From Balneolaceae bacterium (GTDB taxonomy: Bacteria > Bacteroidota > Rhodothermia > Balneolales > Balneolaceae), in NCBI GenBank assembly GCA_017640605.1, contig JAEPQH010000011.1, positions 48,104-112,103 on the forward strand: a DNA stretch of 64,000 bases, written 5' to 3'. This document shows, one piece after another, positions 9,149 to 17,844 of this stretch. The notes under the pieces were generated by a model. The model did not search any database, had not been told where the DNA came from, and saw nothing but the letters and a program-made list of their open reading frames with translations. The position numbers and the translations under genes are program-made. The number at the start of each line of letters is the position of its first letter. The stretch's first letter is position 1.

Positions 9149-9173
9149 GTTTATAAAGGCTTTTCACTTTACT

Positions 9174-9201
9174 AAGGCAGAATTAACTTTCTGCCTTTTT
9201 A
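9174..9201 (+). terminator. Intrinsic terminator after the PD40 gene
   Basis: AAGGCAGAA and TTCTGCCTT form a perfect 9-bp stem with a 6-base loop, followed by a run of Ts (9198-9201 and beyond). It lies 25 bases after the stop codon. Confidence 0.9.
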
Positions 9202-9257
9202 TTTTTAGCTAATTGTTTTGTATCGTGTTAGTTACTCTTATCAATTAGGGCTAGCTA

Positions 9258-9842
9258 ATGCAATTCAAATTTCCAATAAATACAATAGCTATCTCATTAA
9301 CCGTAATACTATTGGTTAATGTTGAAATCTCCGCTCAAAAGTGGAATATTAATATTGGATATGCTAATACGGTTCCAGCTGTTGATCCAAAAGTTGAAAA
9401 TTTTCATGGCTTGGACTTATCACTAGAAAGTGTCGTTTTTAGTAGAATTAAGGCCAAAATTAATTTTTCATCATTTGTTCCGAGTAAAAGGGAGCGCCAA
9501 AGTCTTAATCAATTTAGCTCTTCGAATCAAAACGTTATATCTACAGGCGTATTTGCATCTTTCGATATCGTAAAAATAAACATATTGGACTTTTATGTTC
9601 AGACAGGATATAGATATGTAAGGCATGCTTCAGAAGGGTATTTAAGAACTTTTATAGATTTCCCTACCGATGGCCCAAATCCTGTAACCAGGAACTTTGA
9701 TATAATTAAAAAAAACTATGGCCATACATTAGGTTTGGGAGTGACCCTAAATTTTAAAGTTCCGATTTACTTTGAATCATCGGCTATGTGGGCTTATCAG
9801 GGATATTTAGACCATAAAATTGGAATCAAACTACCTTTCTGA
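9258..9842 (+). CDS. Small secreted protein, probable outer-membrane beta-barrel; function unknown
   Basis: I do not recognise the family. The 194-residue protein has a hydrophobic signal peptide (about 8-26, ending near SAQ). Amphipathic strands with alternating aromatic and polar residues follow (for example WNINIGYAN, FYVQTGYRYV, HTLGLGVTLNFKV), and it ends in IGIKLPF with a terminal Phe. Those are the usual marks of an outer-membrane barrel in this group; eight strands would fit the length. It lies between the PD40 terminator and the thioredoxin/DUF6029 operon, 63 bases before the latter, and could be its first gene. Confidence 0.6.
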   Translation: MQFKFPINTIAISLTVILLVNVEISAQKWNINIGYANTVPAVDPKVENFHGLDLSLESVVFSRIKAKINFSSFVPSKRERQSLNQFSSSNQNVISTGVFASFDIVKINILDFYVQTGYRYVRHASEGYLRTFIDFPTDGPNPVTRNFDIIKKNYGHTLGLGVTLNFKVPIYFESSAMWAYQGYLDHKIGIKLPF

Positions 9843-9905
9843 ATCTAATTTTATGATTTTGTGATACTTCCTTTGCCGGATTTTTCTCACATTAGAGAAA
9901 AAATC

Positions 9906-10382
9906 ATGAAATCACTCCTCATTCTGCTCATATTTTCTTCGGGATTTATCACAAACCCGGAAATCCCCAACTTCAGGCTTAAAAATCTCGATAACAGAAC
10001 CGTTGCTTTTAATAGCATTAAAGGGGAACAATTTACGGTTATAGATTTCTGGGCTACTTGGTGCAAGCCCTGTGTTAAATCGATTCCAAAATTGGTAGAA
10101 ATCTCTGATGAGTTTAAAGATCAAGGAGTGCAGTTTATAGGAATTAGTATTGATGGTCCACGGAACCTAGCCAAAGTAAAACCCTTTGCACGATCGTTAG
10201 GAATGAACTACCCGGTGCTGTTGGATGTAAACAGCGAAGTGATGGCCAAGTTGAGTGTTCGCGCTGTTCCAACCTTATTGATAGTAAACTCCGATAACGA
10301 GATTGTATACATCCATGAGGGATATAAAGCCGGCGAAGAAATTGAAATTCGGGATAAAATCCTCTCATTATTGGGTGAATAA
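9906..10382 (+). CDS. TlpA-like periplasmic thioredoxin (CKPC)
   Basis: I choose the ATG at 9906, which gives a hydrophobic N-terminus (MKSLLILLIFSSGF), over an upstream in-frame ATG at 9861. The 158-residue product is a TlpA/AhpC-TSA-type thioredoxin fold with FWATWCKPC (Cys53, Cys56) and the cis-Pro block VRAVPTLLIV. Such proteins reduce disulfides or drive cytochrome c maturation in the periplasm, usually recharged by a CcdA/DsbD-type membrane protein, which is not in this window. The stop overlaps the start of the DUF6029 gene by one base (TAATG), tying the thioredoxin to that barrel. Confidence 0.88.
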   Translation: MKSLLILLIFSSGFITNPEIPNFRLKNLDNRTVAFNSIKGEQFTVIDFWATWCKPCVKSIPKLVEISDEFKDQGVQFIGISIDGPRNLAKVKPFARSLGMNYPVLLDVNSEVMAKLSVRAVPTLLIVNSDNEIVYIHEGYKAGEEIEIRDKILSLLGE

Positions 10383-11911
10383 TGCTACGGATATGTTCAC
10401 TTCTACTTCCCTTGCTACTTTTGAGTTCATCAGGAATCACGGCTCAGATATATGGTAGCAATACCTTTGAATTTCAGCTTGGCAACTTGCCGTTTGAAGA
10501 TGATCGTGACTATTCTACAGGATACAATCAAACCAACCTGTACTATGACTCGGGAAATATCAGCCTTTTTGGGCGATTCGAGCAGTTTCTAAGTCCGATC
10601 GAAGAGCGTAACTATACTAAGTTCACACAGAAAAGCATTCAGTTTCAGGATGATCAATTTCGAGTTAGAGCCGGAAACATTTATGAGACTTTAGGCCGAG
10701 GATTGCTACTTCGGAGCTACGACATTCCGGGATCGGTATTTGAAGAAGCCTTCGAACGCACACGCTACGCCTTTTTTCGGGATCTCGAAGGTTTCGCCGC
10801 TGATTTTACTTCTGATCTCTTCGAAATTAAGGTGCTGAGGGCACAACCCTTATTCAATCCTCTTCCACCTAATACGCTTCCGGATTCATTACGTCGTCCG
10901 GATCTTGCTGAGGCCATCCAAGCCAATGTTTATCTAAACAACGAACTGAGTGTGGGCGGCATCTTGATGCGAAATCAAACATTCGGTAGCGACTTCACCA
11001 ATTATGGAGCTTTAATGAGTGATTACTCCATTTCCGATTATGTTCAGATTTTCGGGGAATACGCTTTTGAGCTGGAAGATGCATTTGGCTTTAATTCAGA
11101 AAATGATGCTTACGGTATCTATCTCGGATCAAATTTTTACCGAGGGTCGTTTGGCGGTAGTTTTGAATATAAATCGTACAACAATTTCCGAATTGGAAGC
11201 GGATATAACGATCCTCCATCACTTATCAAAGAACATACCTATCCGGTGCTAAACAGAAGTACTCATGTATTGGATACGGGTGGAGAGCACGGTTTTCAGT
11301 TTGAAGTGTATTACAATTTTGATGACGGTCATGCACTTACCTTTAACATAAGCCGCGCAGTGAATAATGCTTTCCTTCGATTCGAATACATAGAGGTTTT
11401 TCTGGAAGGATTATACCAAGTTAATGAGCAGCTAAGCGTAAAGAGTTTTTTGGATTATGCGAACGATGAACTCAAAGGTGAAGAAAATCGAATCAGTTTA
11501 GGATTTATCACCGATTACCTGTTTTCAAATGGCTCTGGAGTTATTCTTGATCTGCAATATCAGCAGTTTGATCGGGAGGAATTTGATTTGGCTACCGGGG
11601 AGTTTCAACCGAACATCAGTTCAAATGTTTACTCTTCTATTGCTTACTCGTTTTCGTCTGATTTTATCCTTGCCGGAATTCTGGAAACGAGTACAGATCC
11701 CCAACTCACCGACGACCCAACTACGTTTATCACGGTTGAAGATGAAACCCGATTCTGGCTCGGTACCAATATGTTGTATAGAGCAAATTCATCGAATACA
11801 ATCGAGCTTTTTGCAGGAAAACGCCGGGGCGGTCCGGCATGCACCTCAGGAATCTGTTACGAAATTCTCGATTTCGAAGGGGTAGAATTACGATTAACTA
11901 CACGATTTTAA
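10382..11911 (+). CDS. DUF6029-family outer-membrane barrel protein
   Basis: The 509-residue protein has a signal peptide (to about 21) followed by dense amphipathic beta strands. Blocks I associate with DUF6029 are VRAGNIYETLGRGLLLRSYDIPG (shown here shortened: GNIYETLGRGLLLR, about 98-111) and a C-terminal segment with PACTSGICYEI before the final strand LRLTTRF. The two cysteines near the C-terminus (around bases 11840 and 11855) could form a disulfide or a redox site. The barrel is sandwiched between thioredoxin-fold genes (1-base overlap upstream, 3-base gap downstream), so it is the probable partner of a thiol-exchange pathway; its substrate is unknown. Confidence 0.75.
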   Translation: MLRICSLLLPLLLLSSSGITAQIYGSNTFEFQLGNLPFEDDRDYSTGYNQTNLYYDSGNISLFGRFEQFLSPIEERNYTKFTQKSIQFQDDQFRVRAGNIYETLGRGLLLRSYDIPGSVFEEAFERTRYAFFRDLEGFAADFTSDLFEIKVLRAQPLFNPLPPNTLPDSLRRPDLAEAIQANVYLNNELSVGGILMRNQTFGSDFTNYGALMSDYSISDYVQIFGEYAFELEDAFGFNSENDAYGIYLGSNFYRGSFGGSFEYKSYNNFRIGSGYNDPPSLIKEHTYPVLNRSTHVLDTGGEHGFQFEVYYNFDDGHALTFNISRAVNNAFLRFEYIEVFLEGLYQVNEQLSVKSFLDYANDELKGEENRISLGFITDYLFSNGSGVILDLQYQQFDREEFDLATGEFQPNISSNVYSSIAYSFSSDFILAGILETSTDPQLTDDPTTFITVEDETRFWLGTNMLYRANSSNTIELFAGKRRGGPACTSGICYEILDFEGVELRLTTRF

Positions 11912-11914
11912 GTC

Positions 11915-12442
11915 ATGAAATTTACTTTATTTATCGCTGCACTTTTTTTAGGATTGGGATGTACTTCCTCTCCCACAAATAGTACTTCCGGTCGTACTCC
12001 CAACATTCCAGCTCCCGATTTTACCCACACTTCATTGGGCGGAGAGGAATTCACTCTTTCTGATTTCCGCGGCAAAGTGGTCTATCTGTTTTTCTATGGT
12101 GCAGGTTGTTCTCATTGCAGATCCAATGGTCCGGTTACGGAAACTTCCATCCATCAACGATTTGAATCAAACCCTGACTTTGTAGCTCTGGGTTTAGATA
12201 CCTGGAATCTATCGTCCTCCGATAACCAATCTTTCCGGAATGTAACCGGAATCACTTACCCGCTCTTGCTTCAAGCCCGGCAAACCTTAGTTAATTATTA
12301 CGGTTCATCAAGTGCTTATGACCGCTCGGTAGTTGTTAATCGAAATGGAACCATCGTTTATCAAGGAACGGGATTTGTAAATACAGATACGGATGCAGTT
12401 GTGTCTGCCATCGAACAAGCTTTATCAGAATTAGGAGAATAA
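11915..12442 (+). CDS. TlpA-like thioredoxin-fold lipoprotein (CSHC)
   Basis: A 175-residue protein with lipobox GLGC (Cys16), a short Ser/Thr-rich linker and a redoxin domain carrying YGAGCSHC (Cys65, Cys68). It shares a long conserved stretch with the next gene (KVVY-FFYGA-C-HC--NGPVTE, then DRSVVV), so the two are tandem duplicates. Being a lipoprotein it is anchored to a membrane, likely the outer membrane. It starts three bases after the DUF6029 stop and ends four bases before the next gene, so all four genes form one operon. Confidence 0.85.
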   Translation: MKFTLFIAALFLGLGCTSSPTNSTSGRTPNIPAPDFTHTSLGGEEFTLSDFRGKVVYLFFYGAGCSHCRSNGPVTETSIHQRFESNPDFVALGLDTWNLSSSDNQSFRNVTGITYPLLLQARQTLVNYYGSSSAYDRSVVVNRNGTIVYQGTGFVNTDTDAVVSAIEQALSELGE

Positions 12443-12446
12443 AATC

Positions 12447-13247
12447 ATGAAAAAAATAGTAGTTCTTGTTTTACTGAGCTGGATTAGCTCAACCGTAACA
12501 GCTCAAACATCAGTAGGAGAAACTGCCCCTGATTTTACCCTACCAATTCTAAATAGCGAAGAATCAGCAATGTTAAGTGCTCACACTGATAAAGTGGTGT
12601 ACATTTTCTTTTATGGCGCCAACTGTCCGCATTGCAAAACTAATGGACCGGTAACGGAGTCGGATATTTATCAAACCTACAAAGATGATCCCAATTTTTT
12701 GGCCTTTGGAATCGATACATGGAATATGAGTGCTTCTTCCAATAACTCGTTCAGGAATGTGACAGGACTAACGTATCCATTGTTGCTAAACGGAAGAAAC
12801 ACGCTCAACGCTTACTATGGTAATACCAGCTCATACGATCGATCGGTGGTGGTTGGGCTCGAAAACACCCTTGTGTACAAAGGCTCTGTTCAGGTTGATA
12901 ACGACGTTGACGAAGTAAAAGCAGCCATCGAAGCTGAGCTCGAAAAACTCGAGACTTCAAGTGAAACGGATAACTCTGTACCAAACACGGTTGTGCTTCA
13001 TCAGAACTATCCCAATCCGTTTAATCCATCCACGAACATTCAATTCGAGCTTAATCACGCTGCAGAAATTGAATTGGCAGTATATGATGTGATTGGTAAT
13101 AAACTTTCCATTGTAGCATCGGGAACCTATGCATCAGGTTCACATTCAGTTATCTGGGATGCATCAAATTATCCTTCGGGAGTGTATTTTTATCGATTGG
13201 TTACACCAGCTCAATCACTTACAAACCGGATGTTGTTAGTAAAATAA
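12447..13247 (+). CDS. TlpA-like thioredoxin (CPHC) with C-terminal T9SS-type sorting domain
   Basis: A 266-residue protein: signal peptide (1-20, ending TAQ), redoxin domain with YGANCPHC (Cys60, Cys63) about 22-165, an acidic linker, then a FlgD-like/T9SS type A tail from about 185 with QNYPNPFNPSTNIQFEL, YDVIGNK, GVYFYRL and a basic end (LLVK). Such tails direct proteins through type IX secretion to the cell surface or medium. This is the duplicate of the preceding lipoprotein but with a different destination, so the operon supplies thioredoxin activity to the periplasm, a lipid-anchored site and the outside. Confidence 0.88.
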   Translation: MKKIVVLVLLSWISSTVTAQTSVGETAPDFTLPILNSEESAMLSAHTDKVVYIFFYGANCPHCKTNGPVTESDIYQTYKDDPNFLAFGIDTWNMSASSNNSFRNVTGLTYPLLLNGRNTLNAYYGNTSSYDRSVVVGLENTLVYKGSVQVDNDVDEVKAAIEAELEKLETSSETDNSVPNTVVLHQNYPNPFNPSTNIQFELNHAAEIELAVYDVIGNKLSIVASGTYASGSHSVIWDASNYPSGVYFYRLVTPAQSLTNRMLLVK

Positions 13248-13353
13248 GACCTAGATATTATTTGATTACTTTTGTTCGTTTGATTCATTGGGATATCGAT
13301 GATACCATAATAATTGTTGATAGCATCTTTAATCCTTGAACTTGCCATGAACA

Positions 13354-13809
13354 ATGAAAATGTTGAATAAGCAAATAACTACAGTCCTTTTATTTTCATG
13401 CTTTGCGGCGTTAAATTGCAATAAACTATGCACGGATCAACTAGTTAGAGGCACTATTCAGATTGTAGACGCTACAGGAGAAGGGGTAGAAATTGAAGAT
13501 TTAAGCATTGTTAACAAACGTACAGGAACCCCTATTTGTGAAAGTATAGAAGATGAAGATCGAAAATCGGCATGTATTCGGGAGATTAAAAATACAGAAC
13601 TTACACCCGAAAGCGGATACTACGTAATTGTTACTTCATTAAATATCGAAACCGATTTAGATGAAGGTGATCTCTCAAATGGTGATATCATTGAAGTTTC
13701 GGGAAGTTACAACGGGAAATCATTTAAAGAGAACTATAAGGTAATTGCTGACGACTGCAACCTGATCCGAATTGATGGGAATACAACTATTACTATCTCA
13801 GAAGATTAG
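13354..13809 (+). CDS. Small cysteine-containing lipoprotein of unknown function
   Basis: I do not recognise the family. The 151-residue protein has a signal ending in AALNC (lipobox Cys about 23) and a mature part that looks like a beta-rich Ig/carboxypeptidase-regulatory-like domain (RGTIQIVDATGEGVEIEDLSIVNK; shortened block RGTIQIVDATGEG). It has several cysteines (NCNKLC near the N-terminus, then PICES, SACIRE and DDCNL) that may pair. Two ATGs six bases apart could serve as start. It is convergent with the CKYC thioredoxin gene, with eight bases between the stops. Confidence 0.55.
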   Translation: MKMLNKQITTVLLFSCFAALNCNKLCTDQLVRGTIQIVDATGEGVEIEDLSIVNKRTGTPICESIEDEDRKSACIREIKNTELTPESGYYVIVTSLNIETDLDEGDLSNGDIIEVSGSYNGKSFKENYKVIADDCNLIRIDGNTTITISED

Positions 13810-13817
13810 TTATTTCG

Positions 13818-14297
13818 TTATTTACCAGAAATCATTAGCAGAGATTTAATCTGTTGCGAATACATATAACCGCCGTATTTGAACAAGCTATTATGCTTTG
13901 CATCCAAAATCACAAAAGTGGGTGTATTAAGCACGCCATCGATGGTTCCTAACTCTTCAGCTAGTTCGTGTACTCCGGTATTTAATCCTGTGGTTTTAAA
14001 TCGAAACTCCTTCCCGTTAAATGTGATGGTCTCCTCAGTTTCGATATCGAAAATTACCAGATAGAACTCATTGTTTAACAAGTTCACAATCTCAGAATCA
14101 CGAAACGATGTCTGCTCTACGTTTTTGCAATACTTACACCATTCAGCAGTCAAATACACAAAAACGGGTCTTTCCTCTATTGTCTGAAAAGCCTCAAGCT
14201 CCTCAAAACTAACGGAATTCAGTTTCGGTTGTGCATCAGCATAGCCAAAATTCATTAAGCATAATAATAAAAGTAAATTCATTGATCTTTGGAACAT
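13818..14297 (-). CDS. Thioredoxin-fold protein (CKYC) paired with the CSVC TonB receptor
   Basis: I place the start at 14297 (MFQRSMNLLLLLCLMNFGYADAQ region), seven bases after the stop of the TonB receptor; an upstream ATG at 14471 would overlap the receptor gene by 167 bases. The 159-residue protein has a signal peptide and YLTAEWCKYC (Cys54, Cys57), then VEQTSFRDSEIVNLLN, and cis-Pro block LNTPTFVILD. This is the thioredoxin_7/DUF255-like type of thiol protein. It is a paralogue of the CTYC protein at 19920-20438 on the other side of the feo genes. Together with the receptor it forms a two-gene operon under the operator at 16597. Confidence 0.85.
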   Translation of the reverse strand: MFQRSMNLLLLLCLMNFGYADAQPKLNSVSFEELEAFQTIEERPVFVYLTAEWCKYCKNVEQTSFRDSEIVNLLNNEFYLVIFDIETEETITFNGKEFRFKTTGLNTGVHELAEELGTIDGVLNTPTFVILDAKHNSLFKYGGYMYSQQIKSLLMISGK

Positions 14298-14304
14298 ATC
14301 GACC

Positions 14305-16584
14305 TTAGCGAATGATATATCGAATTCCCAAAAAGCCGCGAATTCCCTGATTGGGTGCAAACACATAGCTCGGATCAAAAGTAAGTGCATGCGGATTATT
14401 TGGCGTGGCCATGACATTCCCGTTGCCATCGAATTGTACTTGTTCATCAAATGGATCAAAAGACCTAGCAATGCTATTGGCCGGGGGTGTAAAATTCAGC
14501 AGGTTTTTAACTCCACCGTATACCTGCAATTGTGAGTTAGGCTGCTGCCATGTAAACTGTATGTTTTGCAAACTCCACCATCCGGATTCAGCAGGACGTG
14601 GATCCATTTCATTCAAAACGGGCAATCTCATCGGGCCGTAGACATTTCCGGTATAATCAATTTTGAGTCCAGTATCACCAACAGGAACTCCAATTGCCCA
14701 GGTCCCTGTCCATCGCTCGGATAGTAAAGGTCGCGTTCGTACGTCATTCTCGCTGGTATAAACATCGATAAACGATCCCCCGGCCATCATTTTAATTCCG
14801 GTAGGAAGCTCCACATCTACGTTCAAAGAAACTCCCTGAGTTACTCCATGCCCATCTAAGTTCGCGTAAATAATTTGATTAGAATTGGTTTCATAATCCG
14901 GTAAGATCTGATTATTAAACCAAGTATACCATACCGAAGCATCGAAGCCGATGTATCGACCTGCATCCCCAAAAATTTTATGCTCGTAGTTTAGATTTAT
15001 ATTGTAAGACTGCTCAGGCTCTAATTCTTCTTCAATAATCACTTCTCTGGCACCGGTTAATACGGCGTGATCTTCAGTAAATAAATTGACCACCCGAAAT
15101 CCGGTTCCGGCGTTAAATCGAAAAATATTTTTCACATTGGGCGACCATTTGTAGGCTAACCTTGGAGTAAAAATATTGCCATGCCTAGAATTATGATCGT
15201 ATCTCATGCCCAACAACAACTGATTTTCTTCATTCAGCGTGATGTCGTTTTGTACAAAAATTCCTGGTAGCCAAACTTCGTCAGGTTGATTGATGTTAAC
15301 ATCTGATGAGGATGCCGTAGCCGGGGTATCATCATCGTAATAAGTATAGCGCAATGCCGAGCCAACCATAATGCTGTGGTTGTTAATCTGCGTATCCCAG
15401 GTGAGTTGAGCAAAACCAATGCGTTGATCTGCTAAATACCCCATATCTCCATAAAATGAGTCTTGCGTATGCTGATTGTAGGAAAGCGAGAGCAGCAACT
15501 TTTCGGTTGTAGGAAGTTGGTAATTGCTTATGAGTTCCCATCGTCGGGTATATATACTTTCGCCATATATTTCTGTCCCACCACGGTATTGTCTGGTCCA
15601 ATCCATTTCTCCTCCCCAGCGATCTTCGTACAAAAATCTTCCGGCGACAGTAAATAGCCTTCCTTCTTCTCGCTGAATCGACCATTTCTGAAACAATGAA
15701 GCTCGTTCTTGAATGGTGATGTCGGTAAACCCATCGTTATTATGATCTACGGGATTAGTATAATTAAACACATTTACACCGGTAAGCACATCCACTTTTT
15801 TACCGATGGCAAATTTGCCTCCCAGATCCAAATTCAGATCCATCCAGTTAGATGTCATCCCATCTACCATAAAAGTTGGCGCAGAAGATGGTTTCTTTGT
15901 AATCACGTTGATTAGTCCCCCAACTGCTTCTGATCCATATAAAGTTGATGCAGGCCCTTTTACAATTTCTACTCGTTCTATCATTGAGTTAGGGATGCCC
16001 GACAAACCGTACACTGTTGAAAGCCCGCTAACTATTGGCATTCCATCAATCAATACCATTGTGTATGGACCTTCTAATCCATTGATATGAATATCACCGG
16101 TATTACAAACACTGCAATTCAGCTGAGGGCGAACTCCATTTACATTTTGCATGGCATCATAAAGTGAAGGAGTTGGGTTCATTTTAAAATACGCAGGAGA
16201 AAATACCTCTACAGGTACTGGGCTTTTCGCTCTGCTTATTTCCTTTAAAGTCCCGGTAACCACGATTTCATCGCCGCGGACATCCTGCTTCTCTAATTCG
16301 ATGTTTACAGTTAGATCTTCTCCATATACAACTTCCACTTTTCTCTCAACTGGTTTAAATCCTACAAACGACGCTCTCAAGGTATAGTTGCCGGGACGAA
16401 TTCGCTCTAAAAAGAATGAGCCATTTGCATTGGTAATAGCTCCTCGTTCTGCTTCAACCAAATAAATGTTCGCAAACTCGATGGGTTTTGAGTCATGCGA
16501 AATGGTTCCGGAAATGGTGCTGAGTTGACCAAAAAGACTTGTAGCTATTAAATTTACTAGAACTGAAATTATTATTTTATGCAT
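14305..16584 (-). CDS. TonB-dependent receptor with plug CSVC motif, metal-type
   Basis: The 759-residue protein has a signal peptide (to about 20), a carboxypeptidase-regulatory-like domain (about 22-100), a plug (about 115-225) and a barrel. The plug has LNCSVCNTGDIHINGLEGPY with Cys157 and Cys160, then VLIDGMPIV and VEIVKGPASTLYGSEAVGG. It resembles ferrienterochelin/metal receptors found near feo genes in Bacteroidota. The CxxC in the plug and the thioredoxin encoded seven bases downstream suggest redox control of the plug or thiol-dependent metal handling (inference). Its promoter and a TTTAG-CTAAA operator lie just upstream. Confidence 0.9.
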   Translation of the reverse strand: MHKIIISVLVNLIATSLFGQLSTISGTISHDSKPIEFANIYLVEAERGAITNANGSFFLERIRPGNYTLRASFVGFKPVERKVEVVYGEDLTVNIELEKQDVRGDEIVVTGTLKEISRAKSPVPVEVFSPAYFKMNPTPSLYDAMQNVNGVRPQLNCSVCNTGDIHINGLEGPYTMVLIDGMPIVSGLSTVYGLSGIPNSMIERVEIVKGPASTLYGSEAVGGLINVITKKPSSAPTFMVDGMTSNWMDLNLDLGGKFAIGKKVDVLTGVNVFNYTNPVDHNNDGFTDITIQERASLFQKWSIQREEGRLFTVAGRFLYEDRWGGEMDWTRQYRGGTEIYGESIYTRRWELISNYQLPTTEKLLLSLSYNQHTQDSFYGDMGYLADQRIGFAQLTWDTQINNHSIMVGSALRYTYYDDDTPATASSSDVNINQPDEVWLPGIFVQNDITLNEENQLLLGMRYDHNSRHGNIFTPRLAYKWSPNVKNIFRFNAGTGFRVVNLFTEDHAVLTGAREVIIEEELEPEQSYNINLNYEHKIFGDAGRYIGFDASVWYTWFNNQILPDYETNSNQIIYANLDGHGVTQGVSLNVDVELPTGIKMMAGGSFIDVYTSENDVRTRPLLSERWTGTWAIGVPVGDTGLKIDYTGNVYGPMRLPVLNEMDPRPAESGWWSLQNIQFTWQQPNSQLQVYGGVKNLLNFTPPANSIARSFDPFDEQVQFDGNGNVMATPNNPHALTFDPSYVFAPNQGIRGFLGIRYIIR

Positions 16585-16596
16585 GATAATTTAATT

Positions 16597-16612
16597 TTTA
16601 GCCTTGACTAAA
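16597..16612. promoter_or_regulatory. DtxR-family operator 1, over the TonB-receptor promoter
   Basis: TTTAGCCTTGACTAAA is a 16-base dyad (TTTAG...CTAAA plus an inner C/G pair). It overlaps the -10 and start-point region of the minus-strand promoter of the receptor, 12 bases before its ATG. A near-identical copy lies 99 bases away on the feoA promoter. A DtxR-family gene is part of the same locus, so metal-dependent repression of both promoters is the natural reading. Confidence 0.75.
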
Positions 16613-16639
16613 TTTATCAGTTTGCAATTTTATAGGCAA
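16611..16639 (-). promoter_or_regulatory. Promoter of the CSVC TonB receptor
   Basis: Read on the minus strand: TTGCCT (16634-16639), 17-base spacer, TAAATT (16611-16616). The -10 overlaps operator 1. The predicted start near 16604 would leave a leader of about 20 bases. Confidence 0.55.
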
Positions 16640-16684
16640 CCATGTTCTGATATTATCTTCTATTTAAAAATACTTTCTAATGAA

Positions 16685-16713
16685 TTGAATTTGATTTTAG
16701 TCTTGGCTAAATT
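16685..16713 (+). promoter_or_regulatory. Promoter of feoA-feoB
   Basis: TTGAAT (16685-16690), 17-base spacer, TAAATT (16708-16713). Operator 2 occupies the spacer and reaches into the -10, the classic place for a repressor to block RNA polymerase. Confidence 0.6.
16696..16711. promoter_or_regulatory. DtxR-family operator 2, inside the feoA promoter
   Basis: TTTAGTCTTGGCTAAA has the same dyad as operator 1, and the flanks are also conserved (TTTTAG before, CTAAATTTAT after). Differences fall only on the two non-paired positions. The pair is the clearest regulatory signal in the window. Confidence 0.75.
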
Positions 16714-16738
16714 TATTCCAAGAAAAGAGGAAAAATTT

Positions 16739-16972
16739 ATGGCACCATTATCAAATTTAAGACAAGGCAAGAGCTCAGTGATCTCCAAAATTGGAGATGA
16801 CATTTCAGGTGCACAACGCCGACGGCTTTTAGATCTCGGAATTTATCCGGGAGCCACTATTACACATTGCTTCAACTCTGCAACCGGCGAACCAAAAGCC
16901 TTTGAAGTGTTAGGCTCTGTAATTGCCCTTCGTAAAGAACAAACCGATTTTATCTTCACTCTCGAAGATTAA
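16739..16972 (+). CDS. feoA: FeoA, ferrous iron transport accessory protein
   Basis: The start at 16739 is preceded by AAGAGG (16725-16730) with an 8-base gap and gives a standard 77-residue FeoA. The in-frame codon at 16604 is rejected because it would put the promoter and operator inside the gene. The protein is an SH3-like FeoA domain: [30 protein letters not shown] and [16 protein letters not shown]. FeoA is a small cytosolic partner that modulates FeoB. The first half of the split FeoB follows after five bases. Regulation is expected through operator 2. Confidence 0.95.
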   Translation: MAPLSNLRQGKSSVISKIGDDISGAQRRRLLDLGIYPGATITHCFNSATGEPKAFEVLGSVIALRKEQTDFIFTLED

Positions 16973-16977
16973 TTTCG

Positions 16978-17844
16978 ATGAAAAAAGTGAAAGAAAGCTC
17001 AAGGCACATGCCTTCCGAGCATGGTTTACTTAGCCAAACTTTTCGCATTCATCAACTACAGAAACTGGGCGTAAATCTCGATAAATGGGATTATGTGGTT
17101 GCTCTTGCCGGAAATCCAAATACCGGAAAAAGCACTGTTTTTAATAGCTTGACCGGACTTCGGCAGCATACCGGTAACTGGCCGGGTAAAACAGTAAATC
17201 GAGCGGAAGGTGCCTTTTCTTATAAAGACAATCGATATAAAATCGTTGACCTGCCCGGCACGTATTCTCTGCTTTCTACCAGTGAAGATGAAGAAATCGC
17301 TCGGAATTTTATCTTATTCGGCCAGCCGGATGTCACCTTAATTGTTGCTGATGCAACCCGACTTGAACGAAATCTTAACCTTACGTTACAAATTCTGGAA
17401 ATCACTCCGAATGCGGTATTGTGTTTAAATCTGATGGATGAAGCAAAGCGAAAAGGCATCAAAATCAACGAAAAAGCTCTACAGCAGCGATTAGGAATTC
17501 CTGTAATTACCACTACTGCAAGATATGGCGATGGCATGGAAGCTTTGCTATATGCCATCGAACAAGTGGCTACCGATGCATGGCCCACTCAACAACGATT
17601 TAAGATTACTGTTCCGGAAAAATTAGAAGAATCTATCCATGCATTAGAATCAGATTTAAAAGAATTATATCCAGATTTACCAAATACCCGATGGATTGCA
17701 CTACGCTTACTGGAAGGTGATGAACGCGTAGTTGACGCGTTAAAAAATGACGAGTTCTCAGGATTAATGAATTCTTTTCAGCAGCCACCTTTAGACTTGA
17801 ATGCTGAATTGGACGTACTAAATACTAATGAGGCTTCATCATGA
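16978..17844 (+). CDS. feoB: FeoB N-terminal GTPase domain as a separate protein
   Basis: The 288-residue protein is the soluble half of FeoB only: G1 GNPNTGKS (45-52), switch I area with [10 protein letters not shown]3 DLPG (91-94), G4 NLMD (151-154), G5-like TTARYGDG, then the helical GDI-like region. No membrane segment is present. Its stop overlaps the start of the permease gene by four bases (ATGA), so both halves are made in a coupled way. In most bacteria these are one chain of about 750 residues. GTP hydrolysis by this part is thought to gate Fe(II) import by the membrane part. Confidence 0.93.
   Translation: MKKVKESSRHMPSEHGLLSQTFRIHQLQKLGVNLDKWDYVVALAGNPNTGKSTVFNSLTGLRQHTGNWPGKTVNRAEGAFSYKDNRYKIVDLPGTYSLLSTSEDEEIARNFILFGQPDVTLIVADATRLERNLNLTLQILEITPNAVLCLNLMDEAKRKGIKINEKALQQRLGIPVITTTARYGDGMEALLYAIEQVATDAWPTQQRFKITVPEKLEESIHALESDLKELYPDLPNTRWIALRLLEGDERVVDALKNDEFSGLMNSFQQPPLDLNAELDVLNTNEASS

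Noticed and set aside
16604..16738. N-terminal extension of FeoA
   Set aside because: It would place the promoter, operator and ribosome binding site inside the coding sequence and make FeoA far longer than its family.
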